From an uncultured Gemmatimonadota bacterium (GTDB lineage: Bacteria > Gemmatimonadota > Gemmatimonadetes > Palauibacterales > Palauibacteraceae), in assembly GCA_913043255.1 (NCBI GenBank), contig CAJWLK010000009.1, forward strand, positions 41,140 to 105,139: DNA of 64,000 nucleotides, in the 5' to 3' direction. Shown one piece after another: positions 40,303 to 49,087 of this stretch (position 1 is the first letter of the stretch; each line of letters begins with the position of its first letter). Position numbers and translations under genes: made by a program. The notes beneath the pieces are model-generated. The model saw only the letters and a program-made list of their open reading frames with translations, was not told where the DNA came from and did not search any database.

Positions 40303-42075
40303 ATGGGTAGAACGAACCGAGATTCATACGACGTCGTAGTAGTGGGCTCAGGCGCTGGAGGTGGTATGGCCGCATACGTGTTGGCTTGCCACGGCGTCCG
40401 CGTGCTTATGCTAGAGGCTGGCCGAGACTACGACCCCGTCTCTGAGACTCCGATGTTCCAACTCCCTAGAGAAGCACCTCTCCGCGGCGCGGCCACGGAT
40501 GACAAGCCTTTTGGGTTTTATGACGCCACAGTAGATGGCGGTTGGCGTGTACCTGGTGAGCCGTACACAAGCGCGGACGGTGTGAACTTCATGTGGTGGC
40601 GCTCACGCATGCTTGGCGGCCGAACAAATCATTGGGGCCGCATATCTCTCCGCATGGGCCCCTATGACTTCAAACCTTATAGCCGCGACGGCCATGGGTT
40701 TGACTGGCCTATGACATACAAGGATATGGCACCTTGGTACGATAAGACGGAGGCGTTTGTAGGCGTATATGGATCTAACGAAGGACTCGAGAACACACCC
40801 GATTCTTCGCCAGGCATCCTCCAACCACCACCAGCTCCACGCGCGTATGAATTGCTGACGCAGAAGGCATGCAAAGGGCTTGATATTCCCACGGTGCCAG
40901 CACACCTCGCTATTCTTACCGAGCGGCAGGACGCCGATCGTCTCTCAAAATTCCTCTGGCCCAATAACCCGTTAGCACAAAGAGTGACACGTGAATCCAT
41001 GCAAGACCGTGCAGCATGTTACTGGGCGACACCTTGTGGTCGAGGATGCTCAATAAAGGCAAATTTTCAGTCACCCACAGTCTGCCTGCCGCCTGCGTTA
41101 GCCACAGGAAATCTCACGATTGTTACCAACGCCATGGTGCGTGAGGTGATGATTGATCGAAAGGGACGAGCGACCGGCGTTCACTACATTGATAAAGAAA
41201 CACGGACAGACCAGGAAGCCCGTGCAGATGTTGTGATACTCGCTGCCAGTGCGTGCGAATCCGCACGGATCCTGCTGAACTCGAAGTCCTCTCTTTTCAT
41301 GGATGGGCTCGCAAATAACAGTGGCCTCGTAGGCAAATACCTCATGGACACGGTGGGAGCAGGCGTCTCCGGACAGATTCCGGCACTAGAGAATCTTCCC
41401 CGCCACCCGGAGGAAGGGGCTTCAGCCCTGCACATGTACATGCCATGGTGGCTATACGATCAGGAACTCGACTTTGCACGGGGGTACCATATCGAATTTG
41501 GTGGAGGGCAGCGCATGCCAGGCTTTGGAGCGTTCAGCGGTATCGAACCTCTTACTGAGGGCGCATATGGCCAGAAGTTCAAGGAGGAGTGCCGTCGATA
41601 CTACGGCTCTTTCATGTACTTCGACGGTCGCGGCGAAATGATCCCAAATGAAGATTGTTACTGCGAGATCGACCCGGACGTTGTGGATGAGTGGGGCATC
41701 CCTGTACTCAAGTTCCATTGGAAGTGGTCAGATCATGAGATCCATCAAGCGCGCCACATGCACCAGACCTTCGCTGAAATTTTTGAGGCTATGGGTGGAC
41801 GCGTTCTATCAAACGTCGAAACGGATGGGGCACGTGCAATCCTCGCCCCTGGCCAAATCATCCACGAGGTTGGGTGCACACGTATGGGTGATGATCCTTC
41901 ACATTCAGTGGTCAATCAGTACTGTCAGTCGTGGGATGTGCCTAACCTATTTGTGATGGACGGTGGTCCATTTGTATCAAACGCGGACAAGAACCCCACA
42001 CTTTCCATTATGGCAATTGCCTGGCGCTCATCAGAGTATCTTGTCGAACAACTCCGACATAGGAGTTTTCGATGA
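40303..42075 (+). CDS. GMC-family FAD oxidoreductase, catalytic subunit
   Basis: A 590-residue flavoprotein. It has the FAD dinucleotide motif VVVGSGAGGGMAA (12-24) with LEAG closing the fold, 'RMLGGRTNHWGRISLRM' at the GMC-type substrate/FAD site, and the C-terminal 'HEVGCTRMGDDPSHSVVNQYCQSWDVPNLFVMDGGPF', with a conserved His in the active-site region and PTLSIMAIAWR. This subgroup pairs with a Tat-exported 'subunit 3' and oxidises sugars, polyols or glycosides; glucoside 3-dehydrogenase and gluconate/sorbitol-type dehydrogenases are examples. Its stop overlaps the next gene (ATGA). No cytochrome c subunit adjoins, so the electron route is unknown. Confidence 0.9.
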   Translation: MGRTNRDSYDVVVVGSGAGGGMAAYVLACHGVRVLMLEAGRDYDPVSETPMFQLPREAPLRGAATDDKPFGFYDATVDGGWRVPGEPYTSADGVNFMWWRSRMLGGRTNHWGRISLRMGPYDFKPYSRDGHGFDWPMTYKDMAPWYDKTEAFVGVYGSNEGLENTPDSSPGILQPPPAPRAYELLTQKACKGLDIPTVPAHLAILTERQDADRLSKFLWPNNPLAQRVTRESMQDRAACYWATPCGRGCSIKANFQSPTVCLPPALATGNLTIVTNAMVREVMIDRKGRATGVHYIDKETRTDQEARADVVILAASACESARILLNSKSSLFMDGLANNSGLVGKYLMDTVGAGVSGQIPALENLPRHPEEGASALHMYMPWWLYDQELDFARGYHIEFGGGQRMPGFGAFSGIEPLTEGAYGQKFKEECRRYYGSFMYFDGRGEMIPNEDCYCEIDPDVVDEWGIPVLKFHWKWSDHEIHQARHMHQTFAEIFEAMGGRVLSNVETDGARAILAPGQIIHEVGCTRMGDDPSHSVVNQYCQSWDVPNLFVMDGGPFVSNADKNPTLSIMAIAWRSSEYLVEQLRHRSFR

Positions 42076-42827
42076 ACCGCGACGAAATGAGGCTGCCCCA
42101 CCCTGCTGAAAAAGCGGAGCATTTCTCAGAGAAAAGCGGGGTTGAGATCAACACATCAAAATTGAAACGAGGAGTCACGCGTCGCCGTGCACTAAAGGTA
42201 TTGGCTGCTGGGGCTGCCGGGGCCGCAGCCCTTCAATCCACTGGTTGCATAGACGAATCAGAGACTGCGCCCAACACCGGAGCTTTCGGAGAAACCACGG
42301 GCAGAAAACCACGCGCTGCCGGCACCTCGACGGACCCGAACCTCATCACTCCAGTTGTTCCCTGGGACCTCGTATTAACAAAAGAAGAGCTAGAAACACT
42401 CGCTGCATTGTGCGATGTCATCATCCCTGGCGACGCACGATCTCCCAGTGCTTCGACGGTCGATGCACACGGCTTTATCGACGAATGGGTGAGTGCACCG
42501 TACGAAGGGAACCAGAATGACTTAGTGATAGTACGTGGAGGGTTAGTATGGCTCGGTGTTGAGTCGACGAACCGATTTGGACGCCGGTTCGTCGAGATCG
42601 GACCAAATGAAAAAGCGGAAATTTGCGATGATATTTGTTACGAACCAAATGCTGCTCCTGAGTTCAAGGTGGCCGCACGCTTCTTCGATAAGGTTCGAGA
42701 TCTCACATCGACAGCGTTTTGGACAACGGATGAGGGAATGGCTGATCTCGGATTTGTTGGTAACCGCCCAATGCCTAGCTTCGAGGGTCCGCCTCCGGAA
42801 GTCCTGCGTCTTTTGAGACTCATATAA
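42072..42827 (+). CDS. gluconate 2-dehydrogenase subunit 3-like protein (Tat-exported)
   Basis: A 251-residue small subunit of a GMC dehydrogenase complex. The N-terminus has a twin-arginine signal (TRRRALKVLAAGAAGAAAL) ending in a lipobox-like LQSTGC, so it would be exported folded, probably carrying the GMC partner out by hitchhiking, and may be lipid-anchored. The mature region opens 'LTKEELETLAALCDVIIPGDARSPSAS', characteristic of the gluconate_2-dh3 family, and contains 'FIDEWVSAPYEGN'. Start ATG 42072 overlaps the GMC stop. It is the usual partner for such FAD subunits. Confidence 0.88.
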   Translation: MNRDEMRLPHPAEKAEHFSEKSGVEINTSKLKRGVTRRRALKVLAAGAAGAAALQSTGCIDESETAPNTGAFGETTGRKPRAAGTSTDPNLITPVVPWDLVLTKEELETLAALCDVIIPGDARSPSASTVDAHGFIDEWVSAPYEGNQNDLVIVRGGLVWLGVESTNRFGRRFVEIGPNEKAEICDDICYEPNAAPEFKVAARFFDKVRDLTSTAFWTTDEGMADLGFVGNRPMPSFEGPPPEVLRLLRLI

Positions 42828-42853
42828 GAGTCGTATTCCAGGAGATCCTCACC

Positions 42854-44200
42854 ATGCCAGAGCATATTTTTTCACGAAGGCAGTTTGTCCGAACATCGTC
42901 TGTCGCGGGCGCGGGCTTCACGATTATGCCGAGACGCGTATTCGGTGGCCCAAAGTACCGGGCGCCTAGCGACACACTCAACGTGGCACACATCGGCGTG
43001 GGAGGGATGGGTCGCGGTGATGTCCAGGGAATGGCTAATGCCGGCGAAAACATCTACGCACTATGTGATGTTGACGATAATCAAGCCTCTTCTGCATGGA
43101 GCGCGTTTCCGCAAGCGAAGCGATACCGTGACTTCCGTGTCATGCTGGAACATGAAGCCGAGAATATCGACGCAGTCGTGATCTCTACGCCGGATCACAC
43201 ACATGCGGTCGCTGGGATGATGGCCCTGTCGTTGGGTAAGCCAACCCGAATTCAAAAACCTCTGGCCAGAACAATGTGGGAAGTACAACAATTGATGTCC
43301 GCTGCGGAAGTTGCCGGTGTCGCCACGCAAATGGGGAACCAAGGCCACGCACAAGAAGGTACACGTCAGATGCGTGAATGGTACGAGGCCGGGGCAATTG
43401 GGGAGATTCTCCGTGTTGAGTATTGGACGAACAGACCGATTTGGCCCCAGGCTATCCATCGTCCTACTGATGTACACCATGTACCTCCCGGATTGGACTG
43501 GGACCTTTGGTTGGGCCCAGCACCGGAACGCCCTTATCATCCAGCCTACGCTCCGTTCAACTGGCGTGGGTGGTGGGACTTTGGGACCGGCGCCCTCGGT
43601 GACATCGCTTGTCACGCAATGGATGCTGCATTCTGGACCTTCGACCTACGAATGCCCGAACGAATATCTGCCGAATCAACAACATTGTTCTCAGAGACGG
43701 CACCGGCATCATCACGAATTGAATACAGCTTCCCAATCCGCGGTTCTCGGCCAGCTGTAGAGGTGGTATGGCGCGACGGAAACTTGTCACCACCTAGGCC
43801 TGAGGAGATCTCTAACGAGGCCACCTGGCCACTAGAACCAAGCGGCCAATTATGGATCGGGACCGACGGAAAGATGTTTGCGGGCATTTATGGGGAAAAC
43901 CCACGACTGCTTGATGATGAACGAGACCGAGAGATCAGAAACAATCCGCCCCCACAGAAGTATCCGCGCACTGGTGGCGTCTATGCCGAATTTGCCAATG
44001 CTTGTAAGGAAGGCCCGGATGCAGGATCCAACTTTGTCGAACATGCAGGACCACTCACTGAAATGGTGTTACTCGGGAACCTGGCCGTGCGAACATCGGG
44101 AGAGATCAGGCTCAATCCCTCGACCGGTGAAATTCTAAACGGCGAATCGGTTCCAGGTGCCTACATCCGGTCGCCGTATCGACGAGAGTGGGTCTTTTAG
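42854..44200 (+). CDS. Tat-exported Gfo/Idh/MocA oxidoreductase
   Basis: A 448-residue exported dehydrogenase-fold protein. AGGAG (42840-42844) precedes its ATG. The N-terminus 'SRRQFVRTSSVAGAGF' is a Tat signal. The Rossmann motif HIGVGGMGRG follows near residue 48, then 'STPDHTHAVAGMMAL', 'IQKPLARTM' (QKP instead of EKP, as in many planctomycete-type members), 'GNQGHAQEGTRQMREWYEAGAIGEI' and 'WWDFGTGALGDIACHAMDAAFW'. Gfo/Idh proteins oxidise or reduce sugars and sugar acids with bound NAD(P). It lies 26 bases after the GMC small subunit and may act on its 3-keto products. Confidence 0.9.
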   Translation: MPEHIFSRRQFVRTSSVAGAGFTIMPRRVFGGPKYRAPSDTLNVAHIGVGGMGRGDVQGMANAGENIYALCDVDDNQASSAWSAFPQAKRYRDFRVMLEHEAENIDAVVISTPDHTHAVAGMMALSLGKPTRIQKPLARTMWEVQQLMSAAEVAGVATQMGNQGHAQEGTRQMREWYEAGAIGEILRVEYWTNRPIWPQAIHRPTDVHHVPPGLDWDLWLGPAPERPYHPAYAPFNWRGWWDFGTGALGDIACHAMDAAFWTFDLRMPERISAESTTLFSETAPASSRIEYSFPIRGSRPAVEVVWRDGNLSPPRPEEISNEATWPLEPSGQLWIGTDGKMFAGIYGENPRLLDDERDREIRNNPPPQKYPRTGGVYAEFANACKEGPDAGSNFVEHAGPLTEMVLLGNLAVRTSGEIRLNPSTGEILNGESVPGAYIRSPYRREWVF

Positions 44201-44257
44201 GGTTTACGCGAAGAGTCTTCACGGTTAGAACCATATACTCCAAGGTACAATTGATTG

Positions 44258-45199
44258 ATGCGTCTCACGCTTGCCATTCTCGCAGCCGGTCGCTCACAGC
44301 GGTTCGGGCGACCCAAGCAACTAGAGCCGGTGGGGCCCAATAGCGAATCTCTCTTTGAGTACACGGTATACGACGCAATCCGTCTTGGCTGCGACCGTGT
44401 TGTATTTGTCCTTCCACCTCACGGCAAAGATTTTATTCAGGCTGCTATCACGAACCGCCTAGCCCGCTCCATTCCTATCGAATTCATCTCACAGGATCTA
44501 AAGGACGTTCCATGCGGGTTTCAGCTTCCGCCGGAAAGGTGTAAACCGTGGGGAACCGCCCACGCGGTACTCGCACTGCGTAATGTGGTGCAAGAACCCT
44601 TTCTGTTAGCCAACGCAGATGATTTCTATGGACCCCAAGGTATACGGAGTTTAGCCTATCGAATTCGCACTGCCGCCTCGGCTGACGACCCATCCCATTT
44701 TTTAGTTGGTTATGAGGTCCAAAGCACAAGCATTTCCAGCAAACGTGGAGTTAATCGGGGACTCTGTAAAATCGATGAAGCTCTTACACTAGAGCAACTC
44801 GAGGAAATCTTCGACGTACGAGAAATCGATGGAGTGTTCTTGGGTTATAAAAGAAACGGCGAAGAAATAATGATCCCCTCCAACGGCCTGTGTTCAATGA
44901 ATTTATGGGCATTCCAATCGTCCATCTTTGAGTGCTTAGCTGAAGAGTTTGTGCGGTTTCAGGAATACTCAGACAATCTAGTTAAAAGCGAATTCCTGCT
45001 CAGCCAGACTGTGAGCCAACTGATTTCAACGGCACGCGCTAACGTGCAGATCGTTCCCACCTCCGACCGTGCTATTGGACTTACACACCCCGCAGACTTA
45101 GCGAGTGTAAAATCGGCGCTACGCCTGGCGGTGGCCAATGGAGACTACCCAGACGACCTGGGGACATGGTTCAGTGAACGGAGCGAGCGGTGCAGCTAA
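44258..45199 (+). CDS. sugar-1-phosphate nucleotidyltransferase-like protein
   Basis: A 313-residue GT-A-like nucleotidyltransferase. The signature 'AILAAGRSQRFGRPKQLEPVG' holds the P-loop-like LAAGxxxR..G.PKQ. A central 'PWGTAHAVLALR' (uridine-binding-type G-TAHAV) and 'PFLLANADDFYG' (metal-binding Asp in N-x-DD) follow. It probably activates a hexose- or N-acetylhexosamine-1-phosphate. The ATG at 44258 is preferred to the TTG one codon upstream. It overlaps the start of the sodium:solute symporter gene and faces a galactokinase-family gene, so a salvage route sugar, sugar-1-P, NDP-sugar is plausible. Confidence 0.8.
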   Translation: MRLTLAILAAGRSQRFGRPKQLEPVGPNSESLFEYTVYDAIRLGCDRVVFVLPPHGKDFIQAAITNRLARSIPIEFISQDLKDVPCGFQLPPERCKPWGTAHAVLALRNVVQEPFLLANADDFYGPQGIRSLAYRIRTAASADDPSHFLVGYEVQSTSISSKRGVNRGLCKIDEALTLEQLEEIFDVREIDGVFLGYKRNGEEIMIPSNGLCSMNLWAFQSSIFECLAEEFVRFQEYSDNLVKSEFLLSQTVSQLISTARANVQIVPTSDRAIGLTHPADLASVKSALRLAVANGDYPDDLGTWFSERSERCS

Positions 45200-46953
45200 A
45201 CGGACTCGACTGGCTGGTCCTCGCAGGCTACGGGGTCGTCGCGCTCGGCGTCGGTCTTTATTTCGCGAAACGTGCAGGGTCGGGCACCGATGAGTTCTTT
45301 CTTGCTGGCCGAAATCTTCCATGGTGGCTGTTAGGCACCTCACTGGTTGCCACAACATTCTCAACTGATACGCCTAACCTTGTCACGGATTTTGTGCGAA
45401 ATGGGGGCGTAAGCGGAAACTGGACCTGGTGGACATTCTTGATCACCGGAATGTGTACGACCTTCTTCTACGCCAAGTTGTGGCGTAGGTCGGGCGTGTT
45501 TACCGACATCGGGTTCTACGAGCTACGCTATTCAGGCCGACCCGCCGCGTTCCTTCGCGGATTCCGTGCGTTGTACCTCGGCGTGTTCTTCAACGTAATA
45601 ATCATGGCTACCGTCATGTTAGCCGCAATCAAGATTGCCGGCGTAGTGTTAGGTGCAGAGAAGTACACGACCGTATTTGTGGCGGGAACCGTAACGGCTC
45701 TCTACTCTGCCACATCGGGCCTGTGGGGTGTGGTTGTAACCGACCTGCTGCTGTTTGCGATTGCCATGATCGGATCCATTGCAGCCGCCTATTATGCGCT
45801 CTCACATCCAGAGGTGGGCGGGTTATCTGGTCTTATGTCTAACCCGGATATCACCAACAGCCTGGCGCTTCTTCCCGACTTCCATGACTGGAAAACCGCA
45901 ACCACGATCTTAATCATTCCGATCGCCGTACAATGGTGGGCCACATGGTACCCCGGTGCAGAGCCAGGAGGAGGGGGATATGCAGCCCAGCGAATGCTTG
46001 CAGCGCGCAACGAACGGGATTCAATGCGTGCTGTCTTGTGGTTCAACGTCGCACACTACGCACTGCGCCCTTGGCCATGGATTCTCGTAGCCCTCGCGTC
46101 CCTGGTGGTCTATCCCACCCTCGACTCGATTGCAGCCGCTTTCCCCAACCTCGACCCCTCGATCATTCGGCATGACTTAGCCTATCCAGCCATGCTGGTG
46201 TTTCTGCCGCACGGGTTACTAGGCCTTGTTATTGCTTCGCTCGCCGCCGCTTTCATGTCGACAATCTCCACCCACCTCAACTGGGGGTCATCGTATATCG
46301 TCAACGACTACTACCGTCGCTTCATAGCGCCTACGCGGAGCGAGAGACATTACGTCCGCATAGGGCGGCTCTCCACAGTGGGGTTGGTCCTGCTGGCTTC
46401 TATAGTTGCGCTGTGGTTGGAAAATGCGATGCAGGCATTCCAGATCCTACTTCAGATTGGTGCTGGCACCGGGCTGATCTTTCTACTGCGCTGGTTCTGG
46501 TGGCGAATTAACGCCTGGTCGGAGATATCCGCGATGGCAACCTCTTTTTTGGTAGCGTTATGGTTCCAGTTTGGACATGAACGATTTGGCTTCGCGTCTT
46601 TTGACCCGGCCATCCAGCTAGTAGTGGGTGTTGTTGTAACAACAACTGTCTGGGTCACGGTCACCTATCGTACACAACCAACGGAGAGCGCTACGCTCCA
46701 GTCATTCTACGATCGCATTCGACCTTCTCCAGGTGGGTGGAGGACGGCAGTAAATACTGACATCACATCTTCTGACAACATATCCGCTAGCCTCATGGCT
46801 TGGGGACTTGGCTGTCTCTCCGTGTACTCCGCGTTGTTTGGGACCGGGATGTTTCTTTATGGACGAACGACTGAGGCGATTGTGTTTATGATCATTTCCA
46901 TTGCGGCAGGTGCCAACCTGTTCCGGACGCTTTCAAAAATTGGGTTTGAGTAG
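45190..46953 (+). CDS. sodium:solute symporter (SSS family)
   Basis: A 587-residue transporter with some thirteen hydrophobic segments. It starts at GTG 45190, inside the end of the nucleotidyltransferase gene, with GGAGCGAG upstream. The N-terminus 'DEFFLAGRNLPWWLLGTSLVATTFSTDTPN' is the SSS first-helix signature with the sodium-site serine/threonine residues (SVTTFS-like). Later helices include 'MFLPHGLLGLVIASLAAAFMSTISTHLNWGSSYIVNDYYRRFI', typical of the sixth to eighth helix region. It would co-import a sugar or sugar derivative with Na+. Its neighbours suggest galactose or N-acetylgalactosamine. Confidence 0.88.
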   Translation: MQLNGLDWLVLAGYGVVALGVGLYFAKRAGSGTDEFFLAGRNLPWWLLGTSLVATTFSTDTPNLVTDFVRNGGVSGNWTWWTFLITGMCTTFFYAKLWRRSGVFTDIGFYELRYSGRPAAFLRGFRALYLGVFFNVIIMATVMLAAIKIAGVVLGAEKYTTVFVAGTVTALYSATSGLWGVVVTDLLLFAIAMIGSIAAAYYALSHPEVGGLSGLMSNPDITNSLALLPDFHDWKTATTILIIPIAVQWWATWYPGAEPGGGGYAAQRMLAARNERDSMRAVLWFNVAHYALRPWPWILVALASLVVYPTLDSIAAAFPNLDPSIIRHDLAYPAMLVFLPHGLLGLVIASLAAAFMSTISTHLNWGSSYIVNDYYRRFIAPTRSERHYVRIGRLSTVGLVLLASIVALWLENAMQAFQILLQIGAGTGLIFLLRWFWWRINAWSEISAMATSFLVALWFQFGHERFGFASFDPAIQLVVGVVVTTTVWVTVTYRTQPTESATLQSFYDRIRPSPGGWRTAVNTDITSSDNISASLMAWGLGCLSVYSALFGTGMFLYGRTTEAIVFMIISIAAGANLFRTLSKIGFE

Positions 46954-47023
46954 AAAGTGAAGAAGGACGAAAAATCGCAAGTGGCAGGAGAGCAAAGCAT
47001 GAGTGTTTTGAAGGCGAAACCTC

Positions 47024-48253
47024 TCAAAGCAAACTAACGGTAGCACCCTCTGAAGGTCGTACTATGAAAGGGGTTTCATCAGAAAGACCCGCCAAAACAT
47101 TCTCAATGTTATTCGCCGGGCAGATCGCCACGATGGAACCGCCTAAACCAGCTCCCGTGAGACGGGCGCCTGAAGCACCTGAATCAAGGGCTGTCTCGAC
47201 CATGGTATCCAATTGATGAGTACTCACTTCGTAATCGTCCCGCAGACTTCGGTGGGACGCCGTCAAAAGTTTTCCGAATTGTGCAAGTTTTCCGGCTCGC
47301 ATTGCCTCTTCGGCACGGGAAACCCGATGGGCTTCGGTCAAGATGTGTCGAAAGCGGCGATAGCTGGTCGAGTCTAAAAATTTTTTTGATTTTTCGAGGA
47401 TGTCGTTGTATCCAAGCAGCCCCTTATAAGACCTTAGGCCTTGATCACCGGCCGTTTGGAAGCGATTAGGCTCACCGAAGATGCTCCAAGCTTTTTGCGC
47501 TGCTCGCCTAGCTTCTTCCGTCCTTTGGTTGTAGACCTGCTGTGCCGCACCCGATTTCTCTGCTTTGTCTCCACTATGCGCGACGATAAAGCTCCAGTCT
47601 GGCGGCACCGGGATAGGAGTTACCGCCAACGGATCGAAATCCACGCGAATGGCACACTCCGAACAACCCATAAGACAAGCTGCTTGATCCATGCCTCCAC
47701 CTGCAGTTCCCACATAACGCTCCCCACGGGCTAGTTTGTCAGCCAACTCTAGGCGGAAACTGGGGTTGTTCTCGCAAATACGCTCAAGATCATCCCTGCC
47801 TGCTGTCACGACCAAGGCCAAAGCTGTCGCAACAACGAGGGCCGATGATGAGCTAAGCCCCATAGCAAGCGGCAGGTCCGCGTCGACAATAGCATCAAAT
47901 CCGGGAGGACTTGTTCGGCGAACCGAAAAGTTGCCTGTCAATAACGTCTCTGCTGCCGCACGCACATAATTGACCCAGTCTCCAGGTTGACCAGTGACGA
48001 TAGGGGTTAGTGTGGAGAACTCTGCAGAGGTGAAGCCAGCAACAGTTGTAGCAATCCGGATTTTTTCTAGATGATTTGGACGTAACGCAAGCCAGACGGC
48101 CCGATCAATGGCCATGGGGAGCACTGACAACCCACAATAGTCGATATGTTCACCAATCAGGTTAACACGGCCAGGCACTCGAATGACGTGAGTGGGTGGA
48201 GCAGCGTACATATCTTCAAACCGCTCAATAAGCATAGTCCGGTCAAACATCAT
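47024..48253 (-). CDS. galK: galactokinase-family GHMP kinase
   Basis: A 409-residue sugar kinase. GHMP motif 1 is 'RVPGRVNLIGEHIDYCGLSVLPMAI' (galactokinase signature GRxNLIGEHxDY), motif 2 is 'DLPLAMGLSSSSALVVATAL', and motif 3 is 'GASGARLTGAGLGGSIVAI'. The catalytic Asp lies in 'GMDQAACLMG'. It phosphorylates galactose at C1; in a cluster with a GH109 alpha-N-acetylgalactosaminidase it could instead, or also, phosphorylate N-acetylgalactosamine. The C at residue 40 in HIDYCG replaces the more usual N of HTDYNGG, which borders the sugar pocket. It is the last gene of a minus-strand run from the GH109 gene. Confidence 0.9.
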   Translation of the reverse strand: MMFDRTMLIERFEDMYAAPPTHVIRVPGRVNLIGEHIDYCGLSVLPMAIDRAVWLALRPNHLEKIRIATTVAGFTSAEFSTLTPIVTGQPGDWVNYVRAAAETLLTGNFSVRRTSPPGFDAIVDADLPLAMGLSSSSALVVATALALVVTAGRDDLERICENNPSFRLELADKLARGERYVGTAGGGMDQAACLMGCSECAIRVDFDPLAVTPIPVPPDWSFIVAHSGDKAEKSGAAQQVYNQRTEEARRAAQKAWSIFGEPNRFQTAGDQGLRSYKGLLGYNDILEKSKKFLDSTSYRRFRHILTEAHRVSRAEEAMRAGKLAQFGKLLTASHRSLRDDYEVSTHQLDTMVETALDSGASGARLTGAGLGGSIVAICPANNIENVLAGLSDETPFIVRPSEGATVSLL

Positions 48254-48269
48254 TCAGACCAGCTACCAA

Positions 48270-49064
48270 TCACGGGTCAATCACCAAGTTGTCGATAATA
48301 AGCACGTGCCCAGGCGGCCCCCACCCATCTAGGGAGATACGGTCGAGGCCGGTCGCTGCTTCGGCCAGAACCCGTTCGGAACGAAATTGGCTTCGCCCTG
48401 CCGGACGATAACGTGTCGCCACAGTTCGGATAACTGCCGTGTCTTCGATACGGTTACCACGGCTCCAGACGATGATTTCAAATGGGTCAATCATATCCGG
48501 ACCGTAGATGGTGAACTCAACCTTCCGAGGACGACCCGGAAAGTCGAGTTGAATCACCCCGACTTCTAATCCATGCTCCTGAGACAAGGCACCGCCCAGG
48601 GCATGTCGCGGCGAGTTAGAGGGTAAAAAATTGCTTGCATCGATTATGTACGGCCGAGTTGAATTTGCGGTCCAAGAATGGAAAGACAATAACAATCCGC
48701 TCACCTCCCACTCATCGGAGACGGGGCAATTAGCGCAGAATGATTTTCCGGGAGGAGGGCTCTCGAAGTCGATCGTCACGAGTTCACCTATGCCAACTGA
48801 CGCGTTCTCGGCTACAAGGGCTAGTTCGCCTTCTTGGGAAAGTTCCCCTGCAGGAACTGGTTGCGAGGTCCGAAACCCATCCGGGAACGTAGCCCTAGCC
48901 ACCTCGACTAGGCTTTGGCGATCTTCCAAATCGTGCTCTAGGCCTTGATCTGGATTCTCCCATCTAAGCTGAAATCCTGCAAAACGCAGACTCTTGTAGC
49001 TGACAAATACGACAAGAGCAACCACTAAAAACCCAGCGATCCTGCGCAGAACCCTTGGTAACAA
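48270..49064 (-). CDS. membrane-anchored protein of unknown function
   Basis: A 264-residue protein with one N-terminal transmembrane helix (about 8-26, 'IAGFLVVALVVFVSYKSL') and a predicted extracytoplasmic beta-rich domain. It contains 'LVTIDFESPPPGKSFCANCPV' and 'HVLIIDNLVI', and a single CxxC (CANC) near residue 110. The 'DFE..P' and 'DNL.I' strands resemble PEP-CTERM/lectin-like sandwich domains, but I cannot name a family. It lies between the galactokinase-like and GH109 genes in the same operon (16- and 23-base gaps), so it may help bind or process glycans. Confidence 0.65.
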   Translation of the reverse strand: MLPRVLRRIAGFLVVALVVFVSYKSLRFAGFQLRWENPDQGLEHDLEDRQSLVEVARATFPDGFRTSQPVPAGELSQEGELALVAENASVGIGELVTIDFESPPPGKSFCANCPVSDEWEVSGLLLSFHSWTANSTRPYIIDASNFLPSNSPRHALGGALSQEHGLEVGVIQLDFPGRPRKVEFTIYGPDMIDPFEIIVWSRGNRIEDTAVIRTVATRYRPAGRSQFRSERVLAEAATGLDRISLDGWGPPGHVLIIDNLVIDP

Positions 49065-49087
49065 GCGAGGGCGCCTGTTCCGAATAT

